Origin: Clostridia bacterium | Lineage (GTDB): Bacteria > Bacillota > Clostridia > Oscillospirales > Acutalibacteraceae | Length of the DNA stretch: 57,266 bases | Assembly: GCA_017474125.1 (NCBI GenBank) | Contig: JAFVIF010000041.1 | Location: 1-57,266 of the forward strand | Direction: 5' to 3' | Part shown: piece by piece, positions 9,837-18,764 of the stretch | Layout of the letters: every line of letters starts with the position of its first letter | Numbering within the stretch: position 1 is the first letter of the stretch | Notes under the pieces: generated by a model | The model's input: the letters and a program-made list of their open reading frames with translations, nothing else | Database searches by the model: none | Told to the model about the DNA's origin: nothing | Position numbers and translations under genes: made by a program

Positions 9837-9878
9837 TTTTTAAGAGGTTTACAGTAAAAAGAGAAAGGATGTGGGAAA

Positions 9879-11717
9879 ATGAATAAAACAGTAAAAAATT
9901 TACTGCTTTATATCGGAATCCCGATTATTCTGCTAATTGCAATTCTTTCGGTGTCTTATTTCAGCAACTCTGCAGGAAAGACTACCTATTATGATGTAAT
10001 TGCAAAGTTCCAAAGCGGCGAGGTTGTTTCATATACCTTAAACCTGTATAACGGCGACCTTGATTACGTAACGCAGGACGGTAAAAAGCACAGCTATACC
10101 GTTCCCGATGCAGGTATTTTTTATCAGGATTTTAACGTTATAGAATATAACGAGCAGCATCCCGATGCACAAATTAAAATGGACTACGAAAACGGAAGCG
10201 GTCTTGCTTGGATAGTTCAACTACTGCCCACCTTAATTCTTGTGGTGGTAATGTTTGTCGTAGGCTATATCTTTATGAAGCGTATGAGCTCTTCAATGGG
10301 AGCCGATAAATCGTTGCAGTTTGGTAAAGCTAAGCCAAAGCGCGAAACCAACCGCAAAACCACCTTTGCCGACGTTGCAGGTGCCGATGAAGAAAAGGAA
10401 GAAATGGTGGAAATCGTAGACTTCCTTAAGGACCCCAAAAAGTTTGACGAGCTTGGCGCACGTATTCCGAAGGGTGTGCTTCTCGTTGGCCCTCCGGGTA
10501 CAGGTAAAACCCTTCTTGCCCGTGCAGTGGCAGGTGAGGCAGGGGTGCCCTTCTTCAGTATTTCGGGTTCGGACTTTGTTGAAATGTTCGTTGGTGTAGG
10601 TGCCTCCCGTGTGCGCGACCTTTTTGAAGAAGCAAAGAAAAATGCTCCCGCAATAGTATTTATAGATGAAATTGACGCCGTAGGCCGTCAGCGTGGCGCA
10701 GGTCTCGGCGGCGGTCATGATGAAAGAGAGCAAACACTTAACCAGTTGCTTGTTGAAATGGATGGCTTTGGCGCTAATGAAGGCGTTATCGTTATGGCGG
10801 CAACCAACCGCCCCGATATCCTTGATAAGGCACTTCTTCGTCCCGGCCGTTTCGACCGTCAAATTACAGTTAACTATCCCGACGTAAAGGGCAGAGAGGA
10901 AATACTGAAGGTTCATTCTCGCGGTAAGCCCTTAGGCCCCGACGTTAACCTCAAAACCATTGCGGCGTCTACCGCAGGCTTTACGGGTGCCGACCTTGAA
11001 AACCTTCTTAACGAAGCGGCTCTTCTTGCCGTTCGTAAGGGCCTTAAGGCTATTACACAGCCCCAAATTGAGGAGGCTACCATTAAGGTTGTAATGGGTA
11101 CCGAAAAGAAATCCAGAGTAATTAAGGAAAAGGACAAGATGATTACCTCTTACCACGAAGCAGGTCACGCTATTGTTTCCTACTTCCTGCCTACTCAGGA
11201 CCCTGTTCACCAGATTTCTATTATTCCCAGAGGTATGGCGGCAGGCTATACTATGTATATCCCCACCGAGGAAAAGGGTCACGTTTCCAAAATATCTATG
11301 CTTGAGGATATTTGCTCGCTCCTTGGCGGCAGAGCCGCAGAGCAGCTTACTCAGGACGATATTTGTACGGGCGCTTCAAACGATATTCAACGTGCCACCG
11401 ACCTTGCGAGAAAAATGGTTACCAAGTACGGTATGAGCGAAAAGCTGGGTCTTGTAACCTACGGCACCGATAACGATTCGGTATTCTTAGGACGTGATTT
11501 TTCATCTACACCTAACTATTCCGAAAAAATTGCCGCTATGATAGACGATGAAATAGAGTCTATCGTTATGACACAATATAACAAGGCACTCGAGATTCTT
11601 AAGGCTAATATGCCTAAGCTTCACGAGGTTGCCAAGGTGTTGTTTAACGAAGAAAAAATCGACGGTGAGCGCTTTATTTCCATAATGGAAGAAAAGCAAG
11701 AAGCAACTAATGAATAA
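9879..11717 (+). CDS. ftsH: ATP-dependent zinc metalloprotease FtsH
   Basis: This 612-residue membrane AAA protease degrades misassembled membrane proteins and short-lived regulators. It has transmembrane segments at about 6-28 and 110-132 flanking the extracytoplasmic domain, Walker A GPPGTGKT near 204, Walker B VFIDEIDA, the pore FVGVG, the second region of homology ending RPGRFDR, and the zinc motif HEAGH near 426. AAAGGATG precedes ATG 9879. Last gene of the operon, closed by the terminator at 11718-11755. Confidence 0.97.
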   Translation: MNKTVKNLLLYIGIPIILLIAILSVSYFSNSAGKTTYYDVIAKFQSGEVVSYTLNLYNGDLDYVTQDGKKHSYTVPDAGIFYQDFNVIEYNEQHPDAQIKMDYENGSGLAWIVQLLPTLILVVVMFVVGYIFMKRMSSSMGADKSLQFGKAKPKRETNRKTTFADVAGADEEKEEMVEIVDFLKDPKKFDELGARIPKGVLLVGPPGTGKTLLARAVAGEAGVPFFSISGSDFVEMFVGVGASRVRDLFEEAKKNAPAIVFIDEIDAVGRQRGAGLGGGHDEREQTLNQLLVEMDGFGANEGVIVMAATNRPDILDKALLRPGRFDRQITVNYPDVKGREEILKVHSRGKPLGPDVNLKTIAASTAGFTGADLENLLNEAALLAVRKGLKAITQPQIEEATIKVVMGTEKKSRVIKEKDKMITSYHEAGHAIVSYFLPTQDPVHQISIIPRGMAAGYTMYIPTEEKGHVSKISMLEDICSLLGGRAAEQLTQDDICTGASNDIQRATDLARKMVTKYGMSEKLGLVTYGTDNDSVFLGRDFSSTPNYSEKIAAMIDDEIESIVMTQYNKALEILKANMPKLHEVAKVLFNEEKIDGERFISIMEEKQEATNE

Positions 11718-11755
11718 TAAAAAAGCTGTATTACTTACGGTAATACAGCTTTTTT
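11718..11755. terminator. Bidirectional terminator, left copy of a 38-bp direct repeat
   Basis: Ten-bp stem GCTGTATTAC/GTAATACAGC with loop TTACG, flanked by A6 and T7, serving ftsH (+) and the araC-type gene (-). The identical 38 bp recur at 13937-13974. The minus-strand gene ends inside the stem. Confidence 0.9.
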
Positions 11756-12568
11756 TCTATATTCCTTAGGTGACGTACCAACGTTTTCTTTAAATACAGA
11801 AGAGAAATAATTTCCATTGTCAAAGCCGGTTGCAATGGCTATTTCGCTTATATTCATTTTTGTGTTCTTTAGCAGGCTTTTACTGCTTTCTATTCTTAGA
11901 GTTTTGATATATTCACTTATTGTTTGTCCTGTAAACTCCTTAAAATCCTTGCTTAGCTTTGAACGACTTAAATGAAACTTGTTGCAGAGCTCGTCGATAG
12001 TGATTTTGACGGTATGGTTTAAGCGCAAATAATTGACAATATCGCTCAAATATGAATGGTTCTGCTCAAAGCCTTCTCGTTTTACATAAGCAAGCTCTAG
12101 CATTCTGCAAAGCGGATTCAAAAGGGTATCTATATCTCTTTTTGGTGGAGCAGATTTTAGTCTATCGTATACGTTTTTGACCTGATCTACAGGTAAATTA
12201 TAACAGTTGGAAACCTTTTCGCAATATTCTTCACCGTTACCGTCTTTATAACCGCTTACCGAAATGAAACCAATAACTTTATCGGCTGTAATAGGGTATA
12301 CGTATTCTCTGACTCCTGCAAAACAACTTCCGCAAAAGGAACCGTTTTGGCACTTCTTTAATATTTTATTCTGTCTTTCTATACAGTACTTCCAAATTTC
12401 TTTTTTGCTTTTAAGGTATACGCAATAGGAATTTTCGTGAATATTAAAGCGATGTAATTTAGAACTTGTAATTACTGTATCATAGCAAAGTGGGTGCAAA
12501 GTGATTTCTAATTCTTTTTCGGTTCGTAAAAAAAGTATGTAGTTATAGATTTCTTCGATATCATTCAT
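11735..12568 (-). CDS. AraC-family regulator with PocR-like sensor domain
   Basis: The 277 residues comprise an N-terminal sensor of about 165 residues with a cysteine-rich segment (KKCQNGSFCGSCFAG) and VREYVYPI...GFISVSGY, resembling PocR-type ligand domains, and a C-terminal AraC double helix-turn-helix (about 180-272; ITIDELCNKFHLSRSKLSKDF, then AIATGFDNGNYFSSVFKENVG). Divergent from the FAD oxidoreductase with 101 nt between starts, so it most likely controls that gene. Its last codons lie in the terminator stem. The ribosome site is weak (AAGAGAA). The ligand is unknown. Confidence 0.8.
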   Translation of the reverse strand: MNDIEEIYNYILFLRTEKELEITLHPLCYDTVITSSKLHRFNIHENSYCVYLKSKKEIWKYCIERQNKILKKCQNGSFCGSCFAGVREYVYPITADKVIGFISVSGYKDGNGEEYCEKVSNCYNLPVDQVKNVYDRLKSAPPKRDIDTLLNPLCRMLELAYVKREGFEQNHSYLSDIVNYLRLNHTVKITIDELCNKFHLSRSKLSKDFKEFTGQTISEYIKTLRIESSKSLLKNTKMNISEIAIATGFDNGNYFSSVFKENVGTSPKEYRKKAVLP

Positions 12569-12669
12569 AGCATTCTCTTTTGCACAATATTGTAGATTTT
12601 AAAGATAATATTAAATGTTTTTAGCAAAATTATTTTTTATAATGTTATCATAGTAAGGAGGAAATGTCA

Positions 12670-13962
12670 ATGATGTATTTTGAAGGACCAAAAGAGATTC
12701 CTATAGACGATAGATACGACGTAATTGTAGTTGGCTCTGGACCCTCGGGAATTTCCGCTGCAGTTATGGCGGGAAGAAACGGTGCTAAGACACTTTTAAT
12801 AGAGAATTTGGGCAGTGTGGGCGGTATATCTACAAGCGGACTGATGAGTCATTTTACAGGTAAATGTGATAGCTTGCTTTATTACGAGATACTTAACAGA
12901 GCATCACAGAAGAACTATTTTGATAATGGTGAAGCAACGATAAAAATAGACCCCGAAATGCTAAAAATTACCTATATGGAAATGCTTTGTGAAGCAGGGG
13001 TTGAATTGCTTTTGTATACCTTTGCTTGTGACGTAATTAACGACGGTGATTTTGTAACCGGTATTATAACCGAAAGCAAAAGCGGAAGAAAAGCATATAC
13101 TGCAAAGGTTGTTATTGATGCTTCGGGTGATGGAGATATAGCCAGTAAGGCGGGAGCCTCTTTTATTTTGGGAAGAGAAAACGACAATAAAATGCAGCCT
13201 GCTACACTTATGTTTAAGGTGGGTGGTGTTGACCCTGAAAGGGCGGTATATCTTTGGTCTTTTGAAAGTAAATACAATACGGAAAAGGGGGAGCTTCAGG
13301 CACTTGCCAAAGCAAAACTGCCAGAACCTGCAGGGCATGTATTGTTGTATCCCTCAACAATTCCCGGTATAACAACCTGTAATATGACTAACGTTACTGA
13401 TATCGACGGTACAAAGGCAGAGGATTTGACAAGAGCGGAAATAATATGCCGTAAGCAAATGCTGCCTATAGTGGATTTCTTGCGAGAATACGTGCCGGGA
13501 TATGAGAACTGTTATATAATAAGTGCGGCTTCTTTAATTGGTATAAGAGAAACACGTCATTTTAAAGGGATTAAAACTATAACCGAAAAAGATATTCTTG
13601 AAGCAAAGGAATTCGAAGATTGGGTGGTCACAGGGGCACATTTTAATTTTGACGTACATAATATAACAGGCTCGGGTCTTGATAAAACGGGAGCTCAGCA
13701 CAAGTTCGCTCAAGCTAAGGGGTATACAATTCCTTACGGTTGTTTGATTCCCGAAAAGAAGGAAGGTCTTCTTCTTTCGGGCAGAAACATTTCGGGAACT
13801 CATATTGCTCATTCAAATTTTCGAGCTATGCCTATTTGTGTTGCTATAGGTGAGGCGTGCGGAGTAGCTGCGGCGATTTCGGTAAAGAGCAACTGCTTAT
13901 TAAGAGATATTAACGTAAAAGAAATACAAAAAATATTAAAAAAGCTGTATTACTTACGGTAA
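12670..13962 (+). CDS. FAD-dependent oxidoreductase (FAD_oxidored family), paralogue 1
   Basis: The 430 residues match the PF12831-type flavoproteins: dinucleotide-binding VVGSGPSGISAA near residue 20, the acidic strand end LLIEN, then SVGGISTSGLM, VIDASGDGD and a C-terminal GRNISGTHIAHSNFR...GEACGVAAA FAD segment. Such proteins are often found in glycan or organic-acid loci, but few have known reactions. I chose ATG 12670 because AAGGAGG ends 8 nt before it; ATG 12664 is only 2 nt away. The last residues KKLYYLR come from the 3' terminator stem. Probably regulated by the divergent AraC protein. Paralogues start at 38555 and 47965. Confidence 0.8.
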   Translation: MMYFEGPKEIPIDDRYDVIVVGSGPSGISAAVMAGRNGAKTLLIENLGSVGGISTSGLMSHFTGKCDSLLYYEILNRASQKNYFDNGEATIKIDPEMLKITYMEMLCEAGVELLLYTFACDVINDGDFVTGIITESKSGRKAYTAKVVIDASGDGDIASKAGASFILGRENDNKMQPATLMFKVGGVDPERAVYLWSFESKYNTEKGELQALAKAKLPEPAGHVLLYPSTIPGITTCNMTNVTDIDGTKAEDLTRAEIICRKQMLPIVDFLREYVPGYENCYIISAASLIGIRETRHFKGIKTITEKDILEAKEFEDWVVTGAHFNFDVHNITGSGLDKTGAQHKFAQAKGYTIPYGCLIPEKKEGLLLSGRNISGTHIAHSNFRAMPICVAIGEACGVAAAISVKSNCLLRDINVKEIQKILKKLYYLR

Positions 13963-13974
13963 TACAGCTTTTTT
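13937..13974. terminator. Terminator, right copy of the 38-bp direct repeat
   Basis: Same 38 bp and same orientation, including the loop, as 11718-11755. The stop codon of the FAD oxidoreductase lies within it. Confidence 0.9.
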
Positions 13975-14077
13975 AAGGCTTTTTTGAAACAGATAGGTGT
14001 TTAAACGGTTGTTGAAGCTTTTGTACGGCACCTATTATTTGTTCAAATATTTAATAGCCTTGTGCTTTAAATAACTA

Positions 14078-14106
14078 TTGACAAGCGCCCCTTTATGTGA
14101 TATCAT
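14078..14106 (+). promoter_or_regulatory. Consensus promoter of the ABC exporter operon
   Basis: TTGACA (14078-14083), 17-nt spacer, TATCAT (14101-14106), 29 nt before ATG 14136. The -10 box lies inside the palindrome at 14088-14126. Confidence 0.8.
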
Positions 14107-14126
14107 TTTGATATCACATAAAGGGG
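14088..14126. promoter_or_regulatory. Perfect 18-bp palindrome over the -10 box and ribosome site (likely operator)
   Basis: CCCCTTTATGTGATATCA, 3-nt centre TTT, then the exact reverse complement. It spans the spacer, -10 box, transcription start and the AAGGGG ribosome site. A dimeric repressor site is the simplest reading. The transcript would start near the middle, so it would carry only the right arm, and an RNA hairpin is less likely. Confidence 0.75.
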
Positions 14127-14135
14127 TTGTTTTTT

Positions 14136-15035
14136 ATGATATTAATAGAACACCTTAGCAAATATTACGGTAAGGTAAAGGCTGTAGACGATATAAGCTT
14201 CAAGGTTAAAAAAGGGGAGCTTTTCGCTTTTCTCGGTGTAAACGGAGCAGGTAAAAGCACAACAATCGGTGTTATTTCCGCTTCCCATAAAAAGGATACG
14301 GGCAAGGTTTTCGTAGGCGGAATAGATATTGACGCTAACACCGAAGCCATTAAAAGGGATATCGGCGTTGTTTTTCAAAACAGCGTTCTTGATAAGGCGC
14401 TCAGCGTTAAGGCTAATTTAGAAAACCGTGCCGCTCTTTACGGTATTGGCGGCGCAGCTTTTAAAAAACGACTTAATGAGCTTATTGCCCTTCTTGATTT
14501 TGCTGATATATTAAACCGTCCCGTAGGTAAGCTTTCGGGCGGCCAACGCAGAAGAATAGATATTGCAAGGGCGCTTATTCACAGTCCCAAATTGCTTATT
14601 CTTGACGAGCCTACCACAGGGCTTGACCCCCAAACCAGAACAATGCTGTGGGAAGTTATAGAAAGACTTCGCAAGGAAACCGATATGACGGTGCTTCTTA
14701 CAACACATTATATGGAGGAAGCGGCCAATGCCGACAACGTTGTAATTATTGACGGTGGTAAAATCATTGCCGAGGGCACCCCTCTTGAACTAAAAAATAA
14801 ATATACAGGCGACTTTATTTCTCTTTATAACGTAAGCGAAAGTGAGGTCGAGCTTTTGGGTAAGCCTTACGAAAAAATTGCCGACGGCTATAAAATCTGT
14901 GTCAAAGATACTAACGAGGCGACAAATCTTATTATTGGGTATCCGCAAATATTTAGAGATTATGAAATTATAAAGGGCAGAATGGACGACGTTTTTCTTT
15001 CTGTTACGGGAAAAAGATTGGGGGAGAATAAATGA
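14136..15035 (+). CDS. ABC transporter ATP-binding protein (drug/ABC-2 exporter type)
   Basis: The 299-residue ATPase couples ATP hydrolysis to export through the following permease. It has Walker A GVNGAGKST near residue 38, Q-loop VFQNSVLD, signature LSGGQRRRID, Walker B LLILDEPTTGLDP, and H-loop TTHYMEEA, plus a C-terminal extension of about 75 residues as in daunorubicin-resistance-like ATPases. ATG 14136 is taken because AAGGGG lies 9 nt upstream; a TTG at 14127 overlaps that site. The stop overlaps the permease start (ATGA). The operon is headed by a strong promoter covered by a long palindrome. Confidence 0.93.
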   Translation: MILIEHLSKYYGKVKAVDDISFKVKKGELFAFLGVNGAGKSTTIGVISASHKKDTGKVFVGGIDIDANTEAIKRDIGVVFQNSVLDKALSVKANLENRAALYGIGGAAFKKRLNELIALLDFADILNRPVGKLSGGQRRRIDIARALIHSPKLLILDEPTTGLDPQTRTMLWEVIERLRKETDMTVLLTTHYMEEAANADNVVIIDGGKIIAEGTPLELKNKYTGDFISLYNVSESEVELLGKPYEKIADGYKICVKDTNEATNLIIGYPQIFRDYEIIKGRMDDVFLSVTGKRLGENK

Positions 15036-15925
15036 TAACCGTAAAATCACTTATTAAAAGAAATACCGTTCTTTTCTTTAAGGATAAGGGTATGTTTTTT
15101 ACCTCACTTATAACTCCTTTAATTCTCCTCGTGCTTTATACTACCTTTTTAGGTAATGTTTACGAGGACAGCTTTAAAAGTGTAATTGAGGCAGCAGGCT
15201 TGACTATTGATGAAAAACTGCTTGCAGGCTGTGTAGGCGGTCAGCTTTTATCCTCTCTGTTGGCGGTTTCCTGCATTACCGTTGCGTTTTGCTCGAATCT
15301 ATTGTCGGTGCAGGATAAGGTAAGCGGTGCAAGAAAGGATATTGTTGTTGCTCCCGTAAAGGGCTGGAAATTATCGGTTGGCTACTACGTTGCTACCCTT
15401 ATTTCTACCGTAATTATTTGCTACGTTGCCCTTTTTGCAGGTCTTATTTATCTTTCGGTTACGGGTTGGTTTTTAACTCTAAGCGACGTTTTACTGTTAA
15501 TTTTAGACGTATTTTTATTAAGCCTTTTCGGCACCGCACTTTCTTCTGTTGTTAATTTCTTTTTATCAACTCAGGGTCAAATTTCGGCGGTGGGCTCTAT
15601 TGTCAGCTCCTGCTACGGTTTTATTTGCGGCGCATATATGCCTATTTCTACCTTTAGCCAAGGGCTTCAAAGGGTGCTTTCCTTTTTCCCGGGTACCTAC
15701 GCTACGGCTCTGCTTCGCTACCATACCTTAAGAAGTGCCTTTGAAAAGGCGGGAGAAGCCTTACCCAAGGAGCTTATAGACGGACTAAAGGATTCGGTAG
15801 ACTATAACGTATACTTTTTTGAAAAGCAGGTTTCGGTGTCCGTTATGTATGCCATACTTATAGGCACGGTTGTTTTACTTATGTCGGTGTATATTTTAAT
15901 GAATAAAGGCAAAAAGACGGCTTAG
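15032..15925 (+). CDS. ABC-2 type transporter permease
   Basis: The 297 residues have about six membrane segments: one near 25-42, then near 75-98, 115-140, 150-172, 185-205 and 267-288, with a large first extracytoplasmic loop. This is the usual layout of ABC-2 permeases that export drugs or lipids. The coding start overlaps the ATPase gene, so the pair is translationally coupled. The final codons KKTA and the stop lie in the terminator hairpin. Substrate unknown. Confidence 0.88.
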   Translation: MITVKSLIKRNTVLFFKDKGMFFTSLITPLILLVLYTTFLGNVYEDSFKSVIEAAGLTIDEKLLAGCVGGQLLSSLLAVSCITVAFCSNLLSVQDKVSGARKDIVVAPVKGWKLSVGYYVATLISTVIICYVALFAGLIYLSVTGWFLTLSDVLLLILDVFLLSLFGTALSSVVNFFLSTQGQISAVGSIVSSCYGFICGAYMPISTFSQGLQRVLSFFPGTYATALLRYHTLRSAFEKAGEALPKELIDGLKDSVDYNVYFFEKQVSVSVMYAILIGTVVLLMSVYILMNKGKKTA

Positions 15926-15936
15926 CCGTCTTTTTT
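15911..15936 (+). terminator. Intrinsic terminator of the ABC exporter operon
   Basis: AAAAAGACGGC-TTA-GCCGTCTTTTTT; the stop codon TAG is within the hairpin. Confidence 0.88.
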
Positions 15937-15991
15937 GTTGCTAAAATCAGTAATATGTGGTATTATTTAACTAACGATTGTGGGTGAAAAA

Positions 15992-16999
15992 ATGCAAGTT
16001 TTATTAGATTCCGATAAAAACTTTTACAAGGCAAACCTTCATTGCCATTCAACCGATTCCGACGGCAAACTTACCAAGGAAGAAATTAAAGCCGAGTTTA
16101 AAAAGCGCGGCTACAGTATAGTGGCCTTTACCGACCACGAGCACGTGCTTGATAATTCCCATTTAGATGATGAGGATTTTTTAGCTATAACCTCCTGCGA
16201 AATCGCCGTTAAGGAGGTTCCTACAGCTTCAACCCTTGTTAATCAGTCTATGAAGGTTACACATCTTAATTTTTATGCTTTAGATAGGCACAACTGCATT
16301 ACACCCTGCTATTCTTCTGTTTACGACCATTTTAAAAACCCTATGATAGAGGATAAAATTCGCTTTACCGAAGAATACCAAAGGGAATACTCAAGTAAAG
16401 GCATTAACGAAATAATTGAAACGGCGAAAAAATCGGGCTTTATCGTTTCCTATAACCACCCCATTTGGTCTAATGAAAATGCTACGGATTATCTTAATTA
16501 CGACGGCCTTTTTGCTGTGGAAATTTATAATCATTCCTGCAACGTTCACGGTATAAATTCCCATAGTATTAACGTTTTTGACGATATGCTCAGAGCAGGC
16601 AAAAGGGTGTACTGCACTATGTGTGACGACTGTCATTTCGGCGAGCCTCTTGATTCTCCCGACAGCGACGCTTTCGGCGGTTGGGTAATGATAAATGCCG
16701 AAAGGCTTCAATACGACGTAATTATGAATGCCCTTTTAAAGGGTGAGTTCTATGCTTCGACGGGGCCTACCATTAAAAGCCTTATTAGGTGCGGTGAAAA
16801 GGTTATAATTGAAACCTCGCCCGCAACTCAAATTGCCTATTCTACCGGTGGCAGACGCTGTGCCGCCCTTAACGCAAAAGTGGGCGAAACGGTAAGCAGA
16901 GCGGAGTTTACAGTGGATAAAAATGACCGATATTTCAGAATATCGGTTAAGGATAAAAACGGCAATTTCGCCTATACACAGGGGTATGAAGTAATATGA
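15992..16999 (+). CDS. PHP-domain metal-dependent phosphoesterase
   Basis: The 335 residues start with the PHP signature NLHCHSTDSDG and FTDHEHV, followed by metal-binding stretches including YNHPIWS, VEIYNHS and CDDCHFG. PHP proteins hydrolyse phosphoesters with two or three metal ions; the cellular substrate is unknown. ATG 15992 is used with GGGTG upstream. The C-terminal 85 residues look like a separate beta-rich domain. Its stop overlaps the start of the metallo-hydrolase gene, so the two proteins are coupled and may act in one pathway. Confidence 0.82.
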   Translation: MQVLLDSDKNFYKANLHCHSTDSDGKLTKEEIKAEFKKRGYSIVAFTDHEHVLDNSHLDDEDFLAITSCEIAVKEVPTASTLVNQSMKVTHLNFYALDRHNCITPCYSSVYDHFKNPMIEDKIRFTEEYQREYSSKGINEIIETAKKSGFIVSYNHPIWSNENATDYLNYDGLFAVEIYNHSCNVHGINSHSINVFDDMLRAGKRVYCTMCDDCHFGEPLDSPDSDAFGGWVMINAERLQYDVIMNALLKGEFYASTGPTIKSLIRCGEKVIIETSPATQIAYSTGGRRCAALNAKVGETVSRAEFTVDKNDRYFRISVKDKNGNFAYTQGYEVI

Positions 17000-17736
17000 A
17001 AATTTTGTTTTTGGGAACGGGTGCCGATGATTGGCATAATTACGATGGTGCTGATAAAAGAAAAAATTCGGGCGCAATAATTAACGAAAATCTGCTTATT
17101 GATTTTTCGCCTGCCGTATCGGATTATCCGAAAGCATTAAAAAGGATTAAAAATATAATTATAACCCATACGCACCGTGACCATTTTAACGCTGACCTTT
17201 TAAAGGAATTTATAAAGGAAAATAATGCTCGAGTATATGCCGAAAGTCTTTCTGCCAAAAAAATAAGCAGCGATATGGGTATAAACGTAATTCCCTTTAA
17301 AATAGGCGAGGAATATGAAATCGACGATTATACCATAATCCCTTTGGCGGCTAACCACAGCGTAGAGGATGAAAAGGAAAGGCCGGTGCATTATATTATT
17401 AATGACGGCGATAAAAAAATATTTTGGGGCTGTGACGGCGGTTGGCTTGTTAATAAAACCTGGCACGAAATAAGAAAGCATAAGCTCAACTCTGCAGTTT
17501 TTGATTGCACCATTTGGGATAAAGAGGGCGACTACAGAGTATTTGAGCATAATAATATTTCTATGGTTAAAAGCCTTAAAAAGGCCTTTTATGCAGTAAA
17601 GGTGATTGATGACAGCTCTAAAATTTTTGCCACCCATTTTTCAAAAAATGCTCAGCATCCCCATGAAAAGCTTTGCGAAATTTTAGGCGAAGATAACATT
17701 ATAACCGCCTATGACGGTATGGAAGCAGAAATATAA
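16996..17736 (+). CDS. Metallo-beta-lactamase-fold hydrolase
   Basis: The 246 residues contain the zinc motif THTHRDHF (about 55-62), a later NHSV, GCDGG and a C-terminal THFSKN His. It resembles small PhnP/UlaG-like hydrolases of phosphodiesters or lactones; residues near the start (FLGTGADDWHNY) are typical of that group. Coupled to the upstream PHP gene by ATGA overlap. Substrate unknown. Confidence 0.8.
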   Translation: MKILFLGTGADDWHNYDGADKRKNSGAIINENLLIDFSPAVSDYPKALKRIKNIIITHTHRDHFNADLLKEFIKENNARVYAESLSAKKISSDMGINVIPFKIGEEYEIDDYTIIPLAANHSVEDEKERPVHYIINDGDKKIFWGCDGGWLVNKTWHEIRKHKLNSAVFDCTIWDKEGDYRVFEHNNISMVKSLKKAFYAVKVIDDSSKIFATHFSKNAQHPHEKLCEILGEDNIITAYDGMEAEI

Positions 17737-17739
17737 AAC

Positions 17740-17773
17740 AAAACGGTGAACGAAGTTGTTCACCGTTTTTTTT
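17740..17773. terminator. Bidirectional terminator between convergent genes
   Basis: AAACGGTGAAC-gaagtt-GTTCACCGTTT with T8 on the plus strand and A-run on the other side, serving 16996-17736 (+) and 17777-18661 (-). Confidence 0.88.
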
Positions 17774-17776
17774 GCA

Positions 17777-18661
17777 TTATCCGTAAATTCTGTTTTTAAG
17801 AGCAAGATATTCTTCCTTTGTTACACCGTTTCTTACGTCGGTGGAAAGGGGAACGAGGAAACAGGGGTCGCGGTCTTCAGGGTCGGTTTCACGCTCTAAC
17901 GGGAAGTTAGAAAGCATACCCGTATGATCGGTGCCGCCTGCCATATAAATCTTTTTGCCCTTTGCGAATGCAAGAATTTCCTCAATATCCTTTTGGTCAA
18001 TATCGGGGTGGTCGTACTCTACTGCATTCATACCCATTTCGTAAAGCTCGGGTAAATATTTTGTGATACAGTGAGGGTGGGCAAGACCGATAACTCCGCC
18101 TGCGTTTCTTATTATTTTAATAATATCCTCGGCATCGCTATAAACTATACGCGCCGATTGTTCAACGGGTGCGGCACGGAAAGCCAGAAAATACTGTCTG
18201 TAATCTGCCTGAGTCATTTCGGTACGCTTAACTAATGAAGCAAAAATTTGCTCGTTGCACATCCACATAGGCTCCTTGCAGTCGTCGAGCACGTCCTGCC
18301 AGGTTATGCCGTTAATATAATTATGTTTAACCAAAGAATCAAACTTTGCTTTTGAGTTTACGTACATAATTTCGTGGTGATATTTAAGATACTCTGCAAC
18401 CTTGTTGTCGGTTTCGTCGAAATCGAAGCAAACAAAGTGAAGGTTTGAGTTTCCCATAATACCGTTTGCTTCCATACCCAAAATACAGTCCATACCGTGA
18501 TTTTTTGCGGCCTCGCTAAAGGCACGCCAGCCCGTTACTGTGTTGTGGTCGGTTATGGCCAAGGCACCGAAGCCCTGCTCCTTTGCTTTTTCGAAAATTT
18601 GGTCGGGGGTTTGAGCGCCGTCGGAATAAATAGTATGTAAATGAAGATTTGCAAATTTCAT
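17777..18661 (-). CDS. PHP-domain phosphoesterase (second copy)
   Basis: The 294 residues show the YciV/RNase AM-like PHP signature: NLHLHTIYSDG, AITDHNTV, GMEANG with the metal-binding Glu, GLAHPH and GGTDHTG. The substrate could be a nucleotide such as 3',5'-bisphosphate or an oligonucleotide end, as in the E. coli protein, but this is inferred. ATG 18661 follows GAGGTGATTTTA; a GTG within that site is rejected. It is only distantly similar to the PHP protein at 15992. Confidence 0.82.
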   Translation of the reverse strand: MKFANLHLHTIYSDGAQTPDQIFEKAKEQGFGALAITDHNTVTGWRAFSEAAKNHGMDCILGMEANGIMGNSNLHFVCFDFDETDNKVAEYLKYHHEIMYVNSKAKFDSLVKHNYINGITWQDVLDDCKEPMWMCNEQIFASLVKRTEMTQADYRQYFLAFRAAPVEQSARIVYSDAEDIIKIIRNAGGVIGLAHPHCITKYLPELYEMGMNAVEYDHPDIDQKDIEEILAFAKGKKIYMAGGTDHTGMLSNFPLERETDPEDRDPCFLVPLSTDVRNGVTKEEYLALKNRIYG

Positions 18662-18728
18662 TAAAATCACCTCTGCTAAAGTATAGCACGCCGAATTATA
18701 AAAATCAATTGCTTTTTAGTATTAACAT

Positions 18729-18764
18729 TAAAAATCGTCTCGGTTTATTCCGAGACGATTTCAA
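18729..18764 (-). terminator. Terminator of the scf-decarboxylase operon
   Basis: AATCGTCTCGG/CCGAGACGATT, T-run on the minus strand; the decarboxylase stop codon is in the loop. Confidence 0.85.

Noticed and set aside
14088-14126. RNA hairpin hiding the ABC exporter ribosome site
   Set aside because: Transcription should start near the middle of the palindrome, so the left arm is not in the RNA.
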